DNA of 64,000 nt, taken from positions 183,373 through 247,372 of the forward strand of contig DAOLES010000001.1 of assembly GCA_035326705.1 (NCBI GenBank), in the 5' to 3' direction. The DNA is from Oligoflexia bacterium (GTDB taxonomy: Bacteria > Bdellovibrionota_G > JALEGL01). Positions within the stretch are counted from its first letter, which is position 1, and every line of letters starts with the position of its first letter. Both the position numbers and the translations under genes were made by a program. The notes beneath the pieces were generated by a model. It searched no databases, was not told where the DNA came from, and saw nothing but the letters and a program-made list of their open reading frames with translations. This document shows positions 24,510 to 33,753 of this stretch, in pieces.

Positions 24510-25190
24510 TTATGCATTAAAAACAGAGTGCTTGTAAGCCAAATAAGTTGAGTAAACTTTTTTTACGTATTTATTCACTTCACGACCCTGACAATAACCA
24601 AATTTAGCTTTTTTATAATATTTTTTTTGTTCTAAAAGTAAAAAAGCTTTTTTAACATGATCCCAGCGATGAGGGTTAAGATCAAGTTTAATGGCCAAAC
24701 GTTGGGCATCTCTTAAATGTCCTAAACCAGCATTGTAGGCGGCAAGGGTCATTTTGATTTGATCTTCATAGGTCTCAGCTTCAATAACACGCATCCAGTT
24801 TTTAAAATGTGCAGCACCAGCTTTTAAGTTGTCTTGAGGGTTAAAAGCATTTTTTACATTATACTCACGCGCAACAATAGGCATGATTTGCATCAGGCCT
24901 TGTGCTCCAACTGAGCTTTTAGCATTCTTTCTAAATGAGGATTCAACAAAAACAATAGAGGCAATCAGCTCTTCATCCATTTGTAAATGCTTAGCAGTGT
25001 CTTCGATAAGTTCTTGATACGGTAGATTAACTGCCGCTTCTTTTATTTGTTGACTGGTTTCAATCACCAATTGTTGACTATTTTTAATATCTTGAAGGCT
25101 GATTTTGTTACTCTTATAAAAGTAGGCTAAAACCAACACCACCGCTAAGATATTAAAACCAAAATATTTTCTACTTAATATTACAAACAT
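24510..25190 (-). CDS. Membrane-anchored SLT-domain lytic transglycosylase
   Basis: This peptidoglycan glycosidase has a single N-terminal membrane segment (about residues 10-25, FGFNILAVVLVLAYFY). Its SLT domain at about 65-190 has the catalytic Glu in FVESSFRKNAKSSVGAQG, LMQIMPIVA, and AAYNAGLGHLRDA. The 226-residue length resembles MltE/Slt-like enzymes but without a lipobox, so it is held by an uncleaved anchor or signal. A ribosome site AAAGGG precedes the ATG at good spacing. A perfect 16-bp palindrome stands immediately upstream (25206-25221) and is a good candidate for its control element. It is divergent from an SH3-domain protein. Confidence 0.87.
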   Translation of the reverse strand: MFVILSRKYFGFNILAVVLVLAYFYKSNKISLQDIKNSQQLVIETSQQIKEAAVNLPYQELIEDTAKHLQMDEELIASIVFVESSFRKNAKSSVGAQGLMQIMPIVAREYNVKNAFNPQDNLKAGAAHFKNWMRVIEAETYEDQIKMTLAAYNAGLGHLRDAQRLAIKLDLNPHRWDHVKKAFLLLEQKKYYKKAKFGYCQGREVNKYVKKVYSTYLAYKHSVFNA

Positions 25191-25205
25191 AATTTCATTT
25201 CCCTT

Positions 25206-25221
25206 TGCACTATATAGTGCA
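25206..25221. promoter_or_regulatory. Perfect 16-bp palindrome, candidate operator
   Basis: TGCACTAT followed directly by ATAGTGCA forms a perfect palindrome. It ends 15 nt before the start codon of the transglycosylase gene and abuts its ribosome site, within the 112-nt gap to the divergent SH3 gene. A dimeric repressor could bind here, or in RNA a 6-bp hairpin with ATAT loop could form just before the ribosome site. Confidence 0.5.
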
Positions 25222-25302
25222 GGTACTATGCCAAAGTAAAATGAAAAAAATGCTTTATTTTTATATAGTTACATGATTTAATAAAAGTTAGATTGAGGTT
25301 TT

Positions 25303-25767
25303 ATGAGTCACTATTGCGACAACTGGGTCACAAAACAATTGCTGCCAAAAGTTTTACGGTATGTGTTATTTGGCTTTCTTGCACAAACATACGCTAATAT
25401 ACTGTACGCCAGGGAGTATAAAACGGTTAAAAGACCTGTTTACGGTATTGCACTTAATACAGTAAATGTTAGGCAAAAACCGTCAACTGCATATAAAATA
25501 CTGGGTCGCCTTGAGAAAAATCAAACAGTACAGGTTATAGGTTGGTATAAAAAAAAGTGGTATCATGTTATCTATAAAAATAAAAAAGCTTGGATTTGGT
25601 CTAAAAGTCTGCGTTTAAAAATTAAGAAAGCTCAAGCTAAACCATTAAAAAAACCTTCGACTACTCTTGAAGTCATAGAGGCCCCAGCTAATCTCAATCA
25701 AAAAGCATACAAAAAAAATGATTCAGATAGACCTAAAGTATACGATCGTTATCAACGTTATAAGTAA
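25303..25767 (+). CDS. Exported bacterial SH3-domain protein
   Basis: The 154-residue protein has a long N-terminal hydrophobic segment that looks like a signal sequence (VLRYVLFGFLAQTYANILYA). A bacterial SH3 domain at about residues 50-105 carries NTVNVRQKPSTAYKILGRLE and KKWYHVIYKNKKAWIWSKSL. Such domains bind peptidoglycan or peptides in the envelope. The tail is basic and Pro/Lys-rich. It is divergent from the membrane-anchored transglycosylase, and a cell-wall role for both would fit the shared intergenic palindrome, but this link is inferred from position only. Confidence 0.72.
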   Translation: MSHYCDNWVTKQLLPKVLRYVLFGFLAQTYANILYAREYKTVKRPVYGIALNTVNVRQKPSTAYKILGRLEKNQTVQVIGWYKKKWYHVIYKNKKAWIWSKSLRLKIKKAQAKPLKKPSTTLEVIEAPANLNQKAYKKNDSDRPKVYDRYQRYK

Positions 25768-25859
25768 CACTATGCTTAAACACGATCAATTTACGCCTTC
25801 TAGCCAATAATAAGCAATAAATCTTGAGTAATTTTAGGCTTTACTATAGTTAGCCCATA

Positions 25860-27029
25860 ATGAAGAATCTTATTTTCATGGTTTGTTTGCTTCTATTTGC
25901 ATGTGGAGAAGCATCCTTATTTAATAACAGCGGTGATATAGAAATCAACGCCCCCATAGACTTTGTCCAAATCCCAGGAACGGATATCGGTTTAGTGTTA
26001 AACAGCAATGTCAATTTAACCAGCTCTATAGCGTCGATTGCTGTGATTGATTTAACTAGCAATAGTATTAATGTAGATAAATCTGTTTTTTTCCCAAATT
26101 TTGCCAGCAGTTTGGCTGTTGATGAACAACGACAACTCATTTTAGTTGGAGATCGAGCCAATGATGTTGTGCAAGTTTTTGATTATGATTTAGGGACAGG
26201 CGGGATTGATCAGTTTTCTTTAAGTAAAAGAACTTTAAATTCCCAACTTGAGATTAAAAATGCAGTTGTTGCTGACGAAGAACCCTCTGATATACAAGTA
26301 TACACCAATGCCAACAGTGATGAACACGCAATTATTAGTAATTATATAGATGGTACAATTACATTTTTAAATTTAGATAATTTTACAGTTCAAGATTTAT
26401 TTCCGCAAGATGATCGCTTTGGCTTACCACTGGTTGGTTTAACTGCTTTTGATCTGGATCAAACTTTATTGGGTATTGGGGCAGGGCGTATAGCTTTAGA
26501 CCCTAGTAATAATAGATTTGCTTATGTGGCTTCATTTATCAATAACGTTATTTTTACCATTGATTTATGGGATAGAGAAATTGAACAGACATTTTCATTG
26601 CTTAATTATTTTTCAACGGGTGGTTTGCGAGACATGTTAATTGATAGTAATCAACAGCTTTACTTTTTACATCAAGCCAATGACAGCTTAAATAAAATAG
26701 ATATCAGTCAAGTTGTGAACAACAATATTCTTTTAGAAGAATCTCCTGTCCAGTGGCTTGATCAGGTTTCATTGCCTTCTGGCGCAGAATATATGGCTTT
26801 GAGCCCTGATGAACAACAACTTTGGGTTGGGATGTATGATCTAAACCAAGTTTGGGTATTTGATACCAATACTTTAAATAAACTGTATGAAATTTCACTT
26901 GATGGTTTGGGGCCAGCAAAGCTTGTATTTTCTGAAGATGGTAGTTTTGTATATGTCTGTGAGTTTTTATCTAGTCATGTCGCTGTTGTAGATACATCAA
27001 GCTACATGCAAGTGGGTATGATTGAGTAA
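25860..27029 (+). CDS. Beta-propeller-like lipoprotein
   Basis: The 389-residue protein begins with a short lipoprotein signal (lipobox LFAC, Cys at about residue 15). The rest consists of repeated blade-like units typical of YVTN-type propellers, for example SLAVDEQRQLILVGDRANDV, RIALDPSNNRFAYVASFINN and MALSPDEQQLWVGMYDLNQV, ending FSEDGSFVYVCEFLSSHVAV. This suggests a surface or periplasmic ligand-binding propeller. The gene ends just before a second propeller lipoprotein on the same strand, so the two are probably co-expressed. The ligand is unknown. Confidence 0.75.
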   Translation: MKNLIFMVCLLLFACGEASLFNNSGDIEINAPIDFVQIPGTDIGLVLNSNVNLTSSIASIAVIDLTSNSINVDKSVFFPNFASSLAVDEQRQLILVGDRANDVVQVFDYDLGTGGIDQFSLSKRTLNSQLEIKNAVVADEEPSDIQVYTNANSDEHAIISNYIDGTITFLNLDNFTVQDLFPQDDRFGLPLVGLTAFDLDQTLLGIGAGRIALDPSNNRFAYVASFINNVIFTIDLWDREIEQTFSLLNYFSTGGLRDMLIDSNQQLYFLHQANDSLNKIDISQVVNNNILLEESPVQWLDQVSLPSGAEYMALSPDEQQLWVGMYDLNQVWVFDTNTLNKLYEISLDGLGPAKLVFSEDGSFVYVCEFLSSHVAVVDTSSYMQVGMIE

Positions 27030-27054
27030 GAATGCTTTGGAAAGGGTAATAAAA

Positions 27055-28998
27055 ATGAAATGCAAAGTTAACTTAATCTATTGTTTTCTAAGTTGTCTCA
27101 TTGTGCTTAGTGCATGCTCAGGTAATCGACAATCGACATTTCATCCATTAAATAAACCGATTGATATTCAGAATTTTGAAAATACAGCTCAAGTTCAAGG
27201 CAAACAAACGTATATTATTGCAGTGTTGGATCAGGTTAATAAAGGCTTGGCATTTATTAACAGTCAAAAGCAAGATTTTATAGACCTTACTCAGGCAGAT
27301 GACGCGCCCATGACACTAATTCCAGTGGGAGGGAATCCAGTTGCTTTGGCAGTAGAAGAAAAGTCTAGCAATGAAAAAAGAGTTTGGCTCATAGAAAATG
27401 AAAACAATCGCATGTATGCCGTTGACTTTATTGCTGGTAATAATCCTCAGTTTGAGTTTGTTGACTTGTCTAGCAATAGGGAAGGTTTGTATACAAGAGC
27501 TATATTTGAAAATGCTGGACGTGGAATTGTTGAAACATTGAATCAGGCGCCAGATGTCCATGACTTTGTTGTTGATGCTGATAGCACTTGCCAAACTTGG
27601 GAAGCCATATACAACAGTAAATTAAATTCATACCAAATTATAAATTCAAAAACAGGTGAGCAAAACGCTAAAGCCAAAGAAAATAATATTTTTACTTCTG
27701 ATGATGGACTTCATAGCTTTATCATTGAACCAGGCTCTTTAGATACCAGCAACAAGGATCAATTAACATGGTTTACGTGTTCTGCATCTTATATAGATCT
27801 ACCAAGCGAAGCGGTAGATATACACATTGTTGAGGATCAAGCGTTTATTTTGCTCAATGATTCACCCAGTATTGAAGTTTTTGATCTCAATAGTATGTCA
27901 TTTACTTCAAGTATTACTATTACGGGTGCAAGCAATGTTAGGGCGGCTACAGTTCAAGGAGGATTGTGGTATATTCCAGACACTGTGCAAGATCAGATAT
28001 ATGTTTTTGATTTTGCCATGCAGAGCGTAGAAAACATTCCATTACCAGCTAAAGTCACATCTGCAGTTGGTTTGGGGGTGGATACATTATTGCTGGCTTT
28101 AAAAGCAGAAGAAAAACTATTGGTTTACAATTCAAACAGTCAAATCATAGAAAAACAAATCTTTATGGAATCATTTACATTGGGTTTAACCGATTACAGT
28201 GATAGTGGAAAAGATAGAATATTGATGTACTCAAGGTCAGGAACCGTTGACGCTTTTGATATATCCAGTTTGAAGCGAATTGATTTTTCAATCAACAGTG
28301 GAGGCAAGGAATCTTTTATTCAAGGTAAAATTGAGTTTTATGATGTGGGTGCTTTTTCTGAACCAGAAGTCATTGGTCTAAGCACTCAAGATGGGGCAAC
28401 TATGACTGAAAGTTGGCAACTTATTTATGAAGGAAGTGTCTCAAATATGGTTGAACTGGATGCGAGTGTTTCCGGCAATCTTCTAGATGCTGTTGGTGTT
28501 GACTTTTTAGCAAGTAATATTGCTGTGGGGGATCAAGTTATACTTCAGTCTGGAATGAGTCAGGAGACACTTACAGTGAGTCAAATCGTTGATACTGATA
28601 CGGTGCAATTAAACAACAACTCAATATTTTCCGGCAGTGTTTTATTTACGATTAAAGCAAATGACAGTTATATTGTAAAGGGATCAATATCTGGTGAACA
28701 GATGAATAGGGCTGTTGAAAATCTGGCTTATGATTCTGATCAAGGTGAATTAACATTTTTGATTAGAGACTCCAATACCTATCAAACCACATCAGGTGAC
28801 TTTTTTTCTTTTCGAACAAACGATGGAATCACCAGTATGGATACAAGAGATATAACTTTGAGGTCTAATATCGTTGGGGCAGTCTACTTTGATAATACTA
28901 TCAATAATCGGAATGAAGCGTATTTGATTCAAGAATCAACAGGTAGAGTTTTGTTGATTGATTTAGATAAAAATAATTTAGTAAAAACAATTCTTTAA
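27055..28998 (+). CDS. Second propeller-type lipoprotein
   Basis: From the ATG at 27055 this codes for 647 residues with the lipobox LSAC (Cys near residue 21). A ribosome site AAAGGG lies at good distance, so I prefer this start over an upstream one at 27022 that would overlap the first propeller gene and place a poor leader before the signal. The N-terminal half has blade-like units such as MTLIPVGGNPVALAVEE and VDIHIVEDQAFILLNDSPSI. The C-terminal part is beta-rich with no family recognised. It forms an operon with the gene upstream. Confidence 0.7.
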   Translation: MKCKVNLIYCFLSCLIVLSACSGNRQSTFHPLNKPIDIQNFENTAQVQGKQTYIIAVLDQVNKGLAFINSQKQDFIDLTQADDAPMTLIPVGGNPVALAVEEKSSNEKRVWLIENENNRMYAVDFIAGNNPQFEFVDLSSNREGLYTRAIFENAGRGIVETLNQAPDVHDFVVDADSTCQTWEAIYNSKLNSYQIINSKTGEQNAKAKENNIFTSDDGLHSFIIEPGSLDTSNKDQLTWFTCSASYIDLPSEAVDIHIVEDQAFILLNDSPSIEVFDLNSMSFTSSITITGASNVRAATVQGGLWYIPDTVQDQIYVFDFAMQSVENIPLPAKVTSAVGLGVDTLLLALKAEEKLLVYNSNSQIIEKQIFMESFTLGLTDYSDSGKDRILMYSRSGTVDAFDISSLKRIDFSINSGGKESFIQGKIEFYDVGAFSEPEVIGLSTQDGATMTESWQLIYEGSVSNMVELDASVSGNLLDAVGVDFLASNIAVGDQVILQSGMSQETLTVSQIVDTDTVQLNNNSIFSGSVLFTIKANDSYIVKGSISGEQMNRAVENLAYDSDQGELTFLIRDSNTYQTTSGDFFSFRTNDGITSMDTRDITLRSNIVGAVYFDNTINNRNEAYLIQESTGRVLLIDLDKNNLVKTIL

Positions 28999-29115
28999 CA
29001 CAACTAAATTAAAGAAAAACTTAAATTAAAACTTTTTTTTCAATTTCATTTTTATGCGTAATTTGATATGAGCATTGCGCAATCATTGCAAAGATTTTTT
29101 CATTAGGGAGCATCA

Positions 29116-32100
29116 GTGAGAATAAAAAAACTAGAATTATTAGGCTTTAAATCGTTTTTAGAAAAAACTGCATTTCAGTTTGATGTTCCAATTACTTCTA
29201 TTGTTGGGCCTAATGGTTGTGGAAAAAGTAATGTGGTTGATGCGCTTAAATGGATAACAGGTGAATTAAGCTATAAAGAACTGCGTGGAAAGAGCATGGA
29301 AGATCTTATTTTTGCTGGAAGTGAAAAAAGACCTCCTACGAGCATGATGGAAGTGCTTTTAACTTTAGACAATGAGTCAAGTTTAGGGCCAGTGCAATAC
29401 AAAGATTTTGCAGAAATTGTAGTACAAAGAAAAATATTTAGAGATGGTTCAAGTGAGTTTTATATTAATAAATCGGCGTGTAGACTGAAAGATATAACAG
29501 ATTTATTTTTGGATACGGGTATAGGAAAATCATCGTATTCGATTATTGAACAAGGTCGTGTTGGAGCTATTGTATCTAGTCGTCCTGAGGATAGACGTTT
29601 AATTATTGAAGAAGCGTCTGGTATTACCAAATTTAAAGCCCGTAAAAAAGCTGCTTTGAAAAAGATGGAGCATACGCAACAAAATTTATTACGGGTGAAT
29701 GATATTATTAAAGAGTTGACACGTCAGACAGCGTCTTTAAAAAAACAAGCTGAAAAAGCTGAAAAATATAAAGTTCTTAAAGAAGATGTAAAACAGTTGG
29801 ATTTAAAACTATTAAGTTATGCTTGGAAAAAAAGTGAATTGGTCTTAGAAGAGTTAAGATCCACTCATACTCGTTTGAAAGACTCTTTAAGCGCAGAAGA
29901 GTCTAAGTTACTTTCAAATGAATCACAATATGAAACTGAGAAATTACGTTTGCTTGAATTTGAAAAAAAGCTTGAACGGATGCAGGAAAAAGTTTTTGAA
30001 CAAAAAACCACTATTCAAAATTTAGAAAATGAAGCTAGTAACCAACAACTTAAACAGTCTCAGTTATTAGAAACAGCTCAGGAAGAAAAAGAGAGAGCTG
30101 CAATTTTATTACAAAAATACGAAGATTTAGATCTCCAACATGTCAATGTTTCAAACAGTATAAAACAATCTACTTTAGAGTTAGAAGAAATTGCAGATAA
30201 TCTTAATACAGATATTGAAAAAGAAAGCCAGCTCAAGAGTACTCTACTAAATTTAGAACAAGCTTTATCTGAACTCAAAACTAAAAATATGCAACACCTA
30301 ACACGTGAAGCAGAGATTAAAAATAACAAACAAAGTTTAGAAGAACAGAATCGTTCACTAGATGTGAAGTTGCAAGATATCAATGAAAGAGTAAATGAAA
30401 CTCAAGAAGAGGTCAATCAACTATCAAGTAGTTTATCTGAAAAAGAAGAAGCTTTTGAGCAAAGCAATCAAATGGTACTTGAGTTTGAAGAAAGTAAAAT
30501 TTCTGCTGAAGATGAGTTGGAACATTTAAACTTAGATAAAGAAAAATGTCATCAAGAACTGATTCAAATCAACAATGAAATTGAACGCGATGCTTCTCGT
30601 TTAAATACTTTACAAGAGTTTATTGATTCATATCAAGGTTATGAAAAGGGTGTGCAAAGCATCATGAAGGAGAAAGACTCAGGTAATGTTGGCAGAGTAC
30701 AAGGTATTTTAGGTGATATGCTTGAAGTTGAGCCTGGTTACGAAAAAGCAGCTTATGCTGCTTTAAATGAATTTGTACAATGTATTGTTGTTGAAGATTC
30801 AGATGATGTTGTAAAAACCATTGACTATTTAAAAAGTGATGCTGGAGAAGGAAGAAGCTCATTTTTAATTGAGAAGGATGAAGCTTTTCATTTGACTCGC
30901 AAGACAGATCAAAAAACAGCCAATCAAAATAGTATTATTAAGCATGTAAAAGCCAAAGGCACCTTTAATAAGTTAATAGAACAAGTCTTAAGCACTATAT
31001 ATTTAGTTCCCTCTTTAAGTGATGCTCTTGATTTATGGAAAAAAGGAACACAGGAAACCATGGTTACTCTTGAAGGGGATAGAATATCCCGTAATGGTAT
31101 TATTACAGGTGGTAAAAATGAAGAGCAACAAGGCGTTTTAGAGATTCATAACCAAGTGAATGAACTTAAAGAGCGTGTTGAAGAAAAACGTCAACGCTCT
31201 GATAAATTAAGCTATGAACTAGAAAAAATTCAAGAAAGAATTTTAAGTTTAAAAGCACAAATTGAAGGTTTATCAGAAGATATTAAGAGTCATAGTCAAC
31301 AAAAAACCAGTCATGAAAAAGAGTTGTTAAGTCTTGGTGAAACACAGAAATATAAAAATTCATTTCTTCAAGAATTATTTAATCAAAAACAAAGTTATCT
31401 CAACGATATTGAGCAAAATAAAGTGGCTTTAGAATCAATGCAGATTGAGTATGAAACTTTGTTAGAGCATAAGAATAACTTCTTAAGCAAAGAGGAAGCC
31501 TTTACGCAAGAAATCACTGAAATGAGAGCTTCGTATGAAGTTCATAATCAACGTTTGACTGAAATCAAAATTAAGAAAGCCAGTTTAGATGAAAGACAAG
31601 ATGCATTAAAAAAGGAGTTGGAGTCTTTAGATCAACAAAAGTCTTTAGCAAAAGAAGAGGCAGAAACATTAAAGTTAAAGTCAAATGAACGCATTGAGCA
31701 AGCACAAGAAATTTCTCATAATGTTATTTCATTAAAAGAAAAACGTGAAAACATCTTACAAGAATTCACAGAATCTGAAACTCATTTGAATGTTGTAAAA
31801 ATTGAGCATGACACCCTTGCAGAGAAACTTAGAACGGATGAAGAGCAGCTTAAAGGTTATCGCTCAGCAAAAGAACACGTTGTGGCTCAGATTAATAAAA
31901 TACAAATGGATATTCAAGAAGAAGATTATAAGTTAGAGCGCCTGCTAGAACAAGTTACAGAACGCTACGAGTTAAACTTACATGATTGCATTGATCAGTA
32001 TTATGAAGATTTAGAGGAAAGCACACTTGGTCAAAGCAACCAAGAACTACAAAAGTTAAGAAATAGTCTCAATGCTATGGGACATGTTAATTTGGGTGCC

Positions 32101-32724
32101 TTAGAAGAGTTAGCTGAACTTGAAGAGCGGTTTAGTTTTTTAAGTGAGCAAAAGGCAGATTTAGAAAATACGCTTAATGATTTAAATACAGCAATTGAAC
32201 ATATTGATGAATCTACGCAAGAGATGTTTTTAGATACCTATAAAAAAGTTAACGGTCGTTTCCAAGAGCTTTTCCCTAAACTTTTTGGTGGAGGTAAAGC
32301 AAAGTTAGTCATGACTTCAGATGAGAACATACTTGAAACAGGAATTGACATTGTAGCGCAGCCTCCTGGAAAAAAATTACAAAATATGAACTTAATGTCA
32401 GGTGGGGAGAAGGCTTTGACAGCGATTGCTTTAATTTTCTCTATTTTTGATTTTAAAGCACCACCATTTTGTATATTGGATGAGGTTGATGCACCTTTGG
32501 ATGATGCCAATGTGGGACGTTTTCTGGGCATGGTTAAAGAAATGTCACAAAAAACTCAGTTTATTGTGATTACACACAATAAAGCCACAATGGAAATTGC
32601 GCAAAACCTTTATGGAGTTACCATGGAGGAGCCCGGTGTTTCTAGAACGGTTTCAGTTCAACTTAATCAAGGTGTAGAACAATTGGAAACCAACGAAACT
32701 CAACAGGCATCTTCAGTAGCTTAA
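29116..32724 (+). CDS. smc: Chromosome segregation protein SMC
   Basis: SMC is the ATPase core of bacterial condensin and works with ScpA and ScpB to compact and segregate the chromosome. The 1202-residue chain has the full order. Walker A GPNGCGKSN is at about residues 31-39. Long coiled coils flank a hinge at about 510-670 (GNVGRVQGILGDMLEVEPGY). The head-closing half has the ABC signature NLMSGGEKALTAIALIFSIF near 1091 and Walker B with FCILDEVDAPLDDANV near 1118. It starts with GTG at 29116, with AGGGAG just upstream. Its partners scpA and scpB are about 8 kb away on the opposite strand. Confidence 0.97.
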   Translation: MRIKKLELLGFKSFLEKTAFQFDVPITSIVGPNGCGKSNVVDALKWITGELSYKELRGKSMEDLIFAGSEKRPPTSMMEVLLTLDNESSLGPVQYKDFAEIVVQRKIFRDGSSEFYINKSACRLKDITDLFLDTGIGKSSYSIIEQGRVGAIVSSRPEDRRLIIEEASGITKFKARKKAALKKMEHTQQNLLRVNDIIKELTRQTASLKKQAEKAEKYKVLKEDVKQLDLKLLSYAWKKSELVLEELRSTHTRLKDSLSAEESKLLSNESQYETEKLRLLEFEKKLERMQEKVFEQKTTIQNLENEASNQQLKQSQLLETAQEEKERAAILLQKYEDLDLQHVNVSNSIKQSTLELEEIADNLNTDIEKESQLKSTLLNLEQALSELKTKNMQHLTREAEIKNNKQSLEEQNRSLDVKLQDINERVNETQEEVNQLSSSLSEKEEAFEQSNQMVLEFEESKISAEDELEHLNLDKEKCHQELIQINNEIERDASRLNTLQEFIDSYQGYEKGVQSIMKEKDSGNVGRVQGILGDMLEVEPGYEKAAYAALNEFVQCIVVEDSDDVVKTIDYLKSDAGEGRSSFLIEKDEAFHLTRKTDQKTANQNSIIKHVKAKGTFNKLIEQVLSTIYLVPSLSDALDLWKKGTQETMVTLEGDRISRNGIITGGKNEEQQGVLEIHNQVNELKERVEEKRQRSDKLSYELEKIQERILSLKAQIEGLSEDIKSHSQQKTSHEKELLSLGETQKYKNSFLQELFNQKQSYLNDIEQNKVALESMQIEYETLLEHKNNFLSKEEAFTQEITEMRASYEVHNQRLTEIKIKKASLDERQDALKKELESLDQQKSLAKEEAETLKLKSNERIEQAQEISHNVISLKEKRENILQEFTESETHLNVVKIEHDTLAEKLRTDEEQLKGYRSAKEHVVAQINKIQMDIQEEDYKLERLLEQVTERYELNLHDCIDQYYEDLEESTLGQSNQELQKLRNSLNAMGHVNLGALEELAELEERFSFLSEQKADLENTLNDLNTAIEHIDESTQEMFLDTYKKVNGRFQELFPKLFGGGKAKLVMTSDENILETGIDIVAQPPGKKLQNMNLMSGGEKALTAIALIFSIFDFKAPPFCILDEVDAPLDDANVGRFLGMVKEMSQKTQFIVITHNKATMEIAQNLYGVTMEEPGVSRTVSVQLNQGVEQLETNETQQASSVA

Positions 32725-32795
32725 GGGATCGAATACCCTTCCTCTGCATCCGTAAACTCGCTATGCTCGTAACGGCTGCTAGAGTGGGGCACAAG
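32725..32795. other. GC-rich island with a T-arm-like hairpin after smc
   Basis: Immediately after the smc stop there is a stretch of about 70 nt with roughly 56% G+C, against about one third around it. It begins with a hairpin AAGGG-ATCGAATA-CCCTT (perfect 5-bp stem). On the minus strand its loop reads TATTCGAT, like a tRNA T-arm but one base too long. CCGT and ACGG pair further on. No full tRNA cloverleaf can be built. It may be the smc terminator, a tRNA remnant or an unknown structured RNA. Confidence 0.35.
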
Positions 32796-32848
32796 TATTT
32801 TTCATAAGTTTAATAAGAGAGTAACTTTATTATTTGAACTATTTACTT

Positions 32849-32923
32849 TGGTGCTCCCACCAGGGATCGAACCTGGATCTAGGGATTAGGAATCCCTTAT
32901 TCTATCCGTTGAACTATGAGAGC
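32849..32923 (-). tRNA. tRNA-Arg (anticodon CCT)
   Basis: The minus strand from 32923 reads as a complete cloverleaf. The acceptor GCTCTCA pairs with TGGGAGC (one G-T pair), the anticodon stem AGGGA/TCCCT encloses the loop TTCCTAA with anticodon CCT, and the T-arm is CCAGG-TTCGATC-CCTGG. The 3' CCA is encoded (32849-32851). It reads AGG codons of arginine. A good sigma-70 promoter lies upstream at 32943-32971. Confidence 0.95.
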
Positions 32924-32942
32924 TTAGATTTTTTAATCCTTA

Positions 32943-32971
32943 GCTATAAGGTTAAATGTTTTCCATGTCAA
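32943..32971 (-). promoter_or_regulatory. Sigma-70-type promoter of tRNA-Arg
   Basis: On the minus strand a perfect -35 TTGACA (32971-32966) is followed by a 17-nt spacer and a -10 TATAGC (32948-32943). The predicted transcript start lies about 12-15 nt before the tRNA 5' end at 32923. Confidence 0.6.
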
Positions 32972-33226
32972 AAATCTTTTTAAAAAATTAAGATGGGGGC
33001 TTTTAAGATATGACTTAGACCTCATTGCTCGCATAGCATGTAAATTATATATTGACGTTTTGCGTAATTTTGATATGTAGAAGTCAGTCTGCTGAGGCTA
33101 AAATGTCTCAATATGAGAGTTAGTAAAAATAAACACAATATTTTCAGCAGCTTACAGGTGTGTTTTTTGGCATAAGCATTGCTTAATAGAAAGCAGTGAT
33201 AGAAAAACAACTCAAGGGTGAACACG

Positions 33227-33709
33227 ATGATGAAAAAATTGAAACACTTAAAAATCTTTTTGCTGCTTATGCTTACATTTTTGGCGTCTTGTGCACAAAA
33301 TGAATTTGGTTCTGTTCGTTTGGTGATCAATGGCCAAGAGCAAGAAGTAAGAATACGAGACGTTGATTGTATCAATGACTTTAATTTTGGTAATAATGGA
33401 ATGTCCTGCATCATATTGATTCAAAATGGTAGCGGTATCAGTGATACTGTTCGCTTCAATATAGCCGATGTGGTTAATATTTATGATAACTTTTTAGGTG
33501 CAAATCTTGATCCATTGCTATCGCCATTTGATTCAGTGGAAGCAACGGTTAATGGTAACACTGTCGGTATTTTAGCGGGTAGTATTGTGGTTTTTTCTTC
33601 AATCACCAATGTTCCTGGAGGACAGGTGTGTGTGGATTACTTTAAATTAAATTTAGGTTTTGGAACCAACGGATTTATGGAAGGGGATTTTTGCGCTCGA
33701 GTGCAGTAA
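33227..33709 (+). CDS. Small lipoprotein of unknown function
   Basis: From the ATG at 33227, preceded by AAGGG at good spacing, this codes for 160 residues. The signal peptide ends in the lipobox LASC (Cys near residue 22) followed by AQNEFGSVRL. The mature domain is beta-rich (SVRLVINGQEQEVRIRDVDC) and holds four cysteines, probably forming disulphides. A GTG at 33218 is an alternative start in the same frame but would add only three residues. It is followed 44 nt later by a second, Asn-rich lipoprotein on the same strand, so a two-gene unit is likely. No family is recognised. Confidence 0.65.
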   Translation: MMKKLKHLKIFLLLMLTFLASCAQNEFGSVRLVINGQEQEVRIRDVDCINDFNFGNNGMSCIILIQNGSGISDTVRFNIADVVNIYDNFLGANLDPLLSPFDSVEATVNGNTVGILAGSIVVFSSITNVPGGQVCVDYFKLNLGFGTNGFMEGDFCARVQ

Positions 33710-33753
33710 TACACTGAGCTTTGTGATTTAAAATATATTCAATTAAAACCATT

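Noticed and set aside
32725..32795. Second tRNA gene after smc
   Set aside because: Only a T-arm-like hairpin is visible, with one extra loop base, and no acceptor or anticodon arms can be drawn, so it is listed only as an unexplained island.
33022..33414. A 130-residue leftward open frame over the promoter and start of the small lipoprotein gene
   Set aside because: It is antisense to a lipoprotein with a clear signal and ribosome site, and its translation is low-complexity without a recognisable domain.
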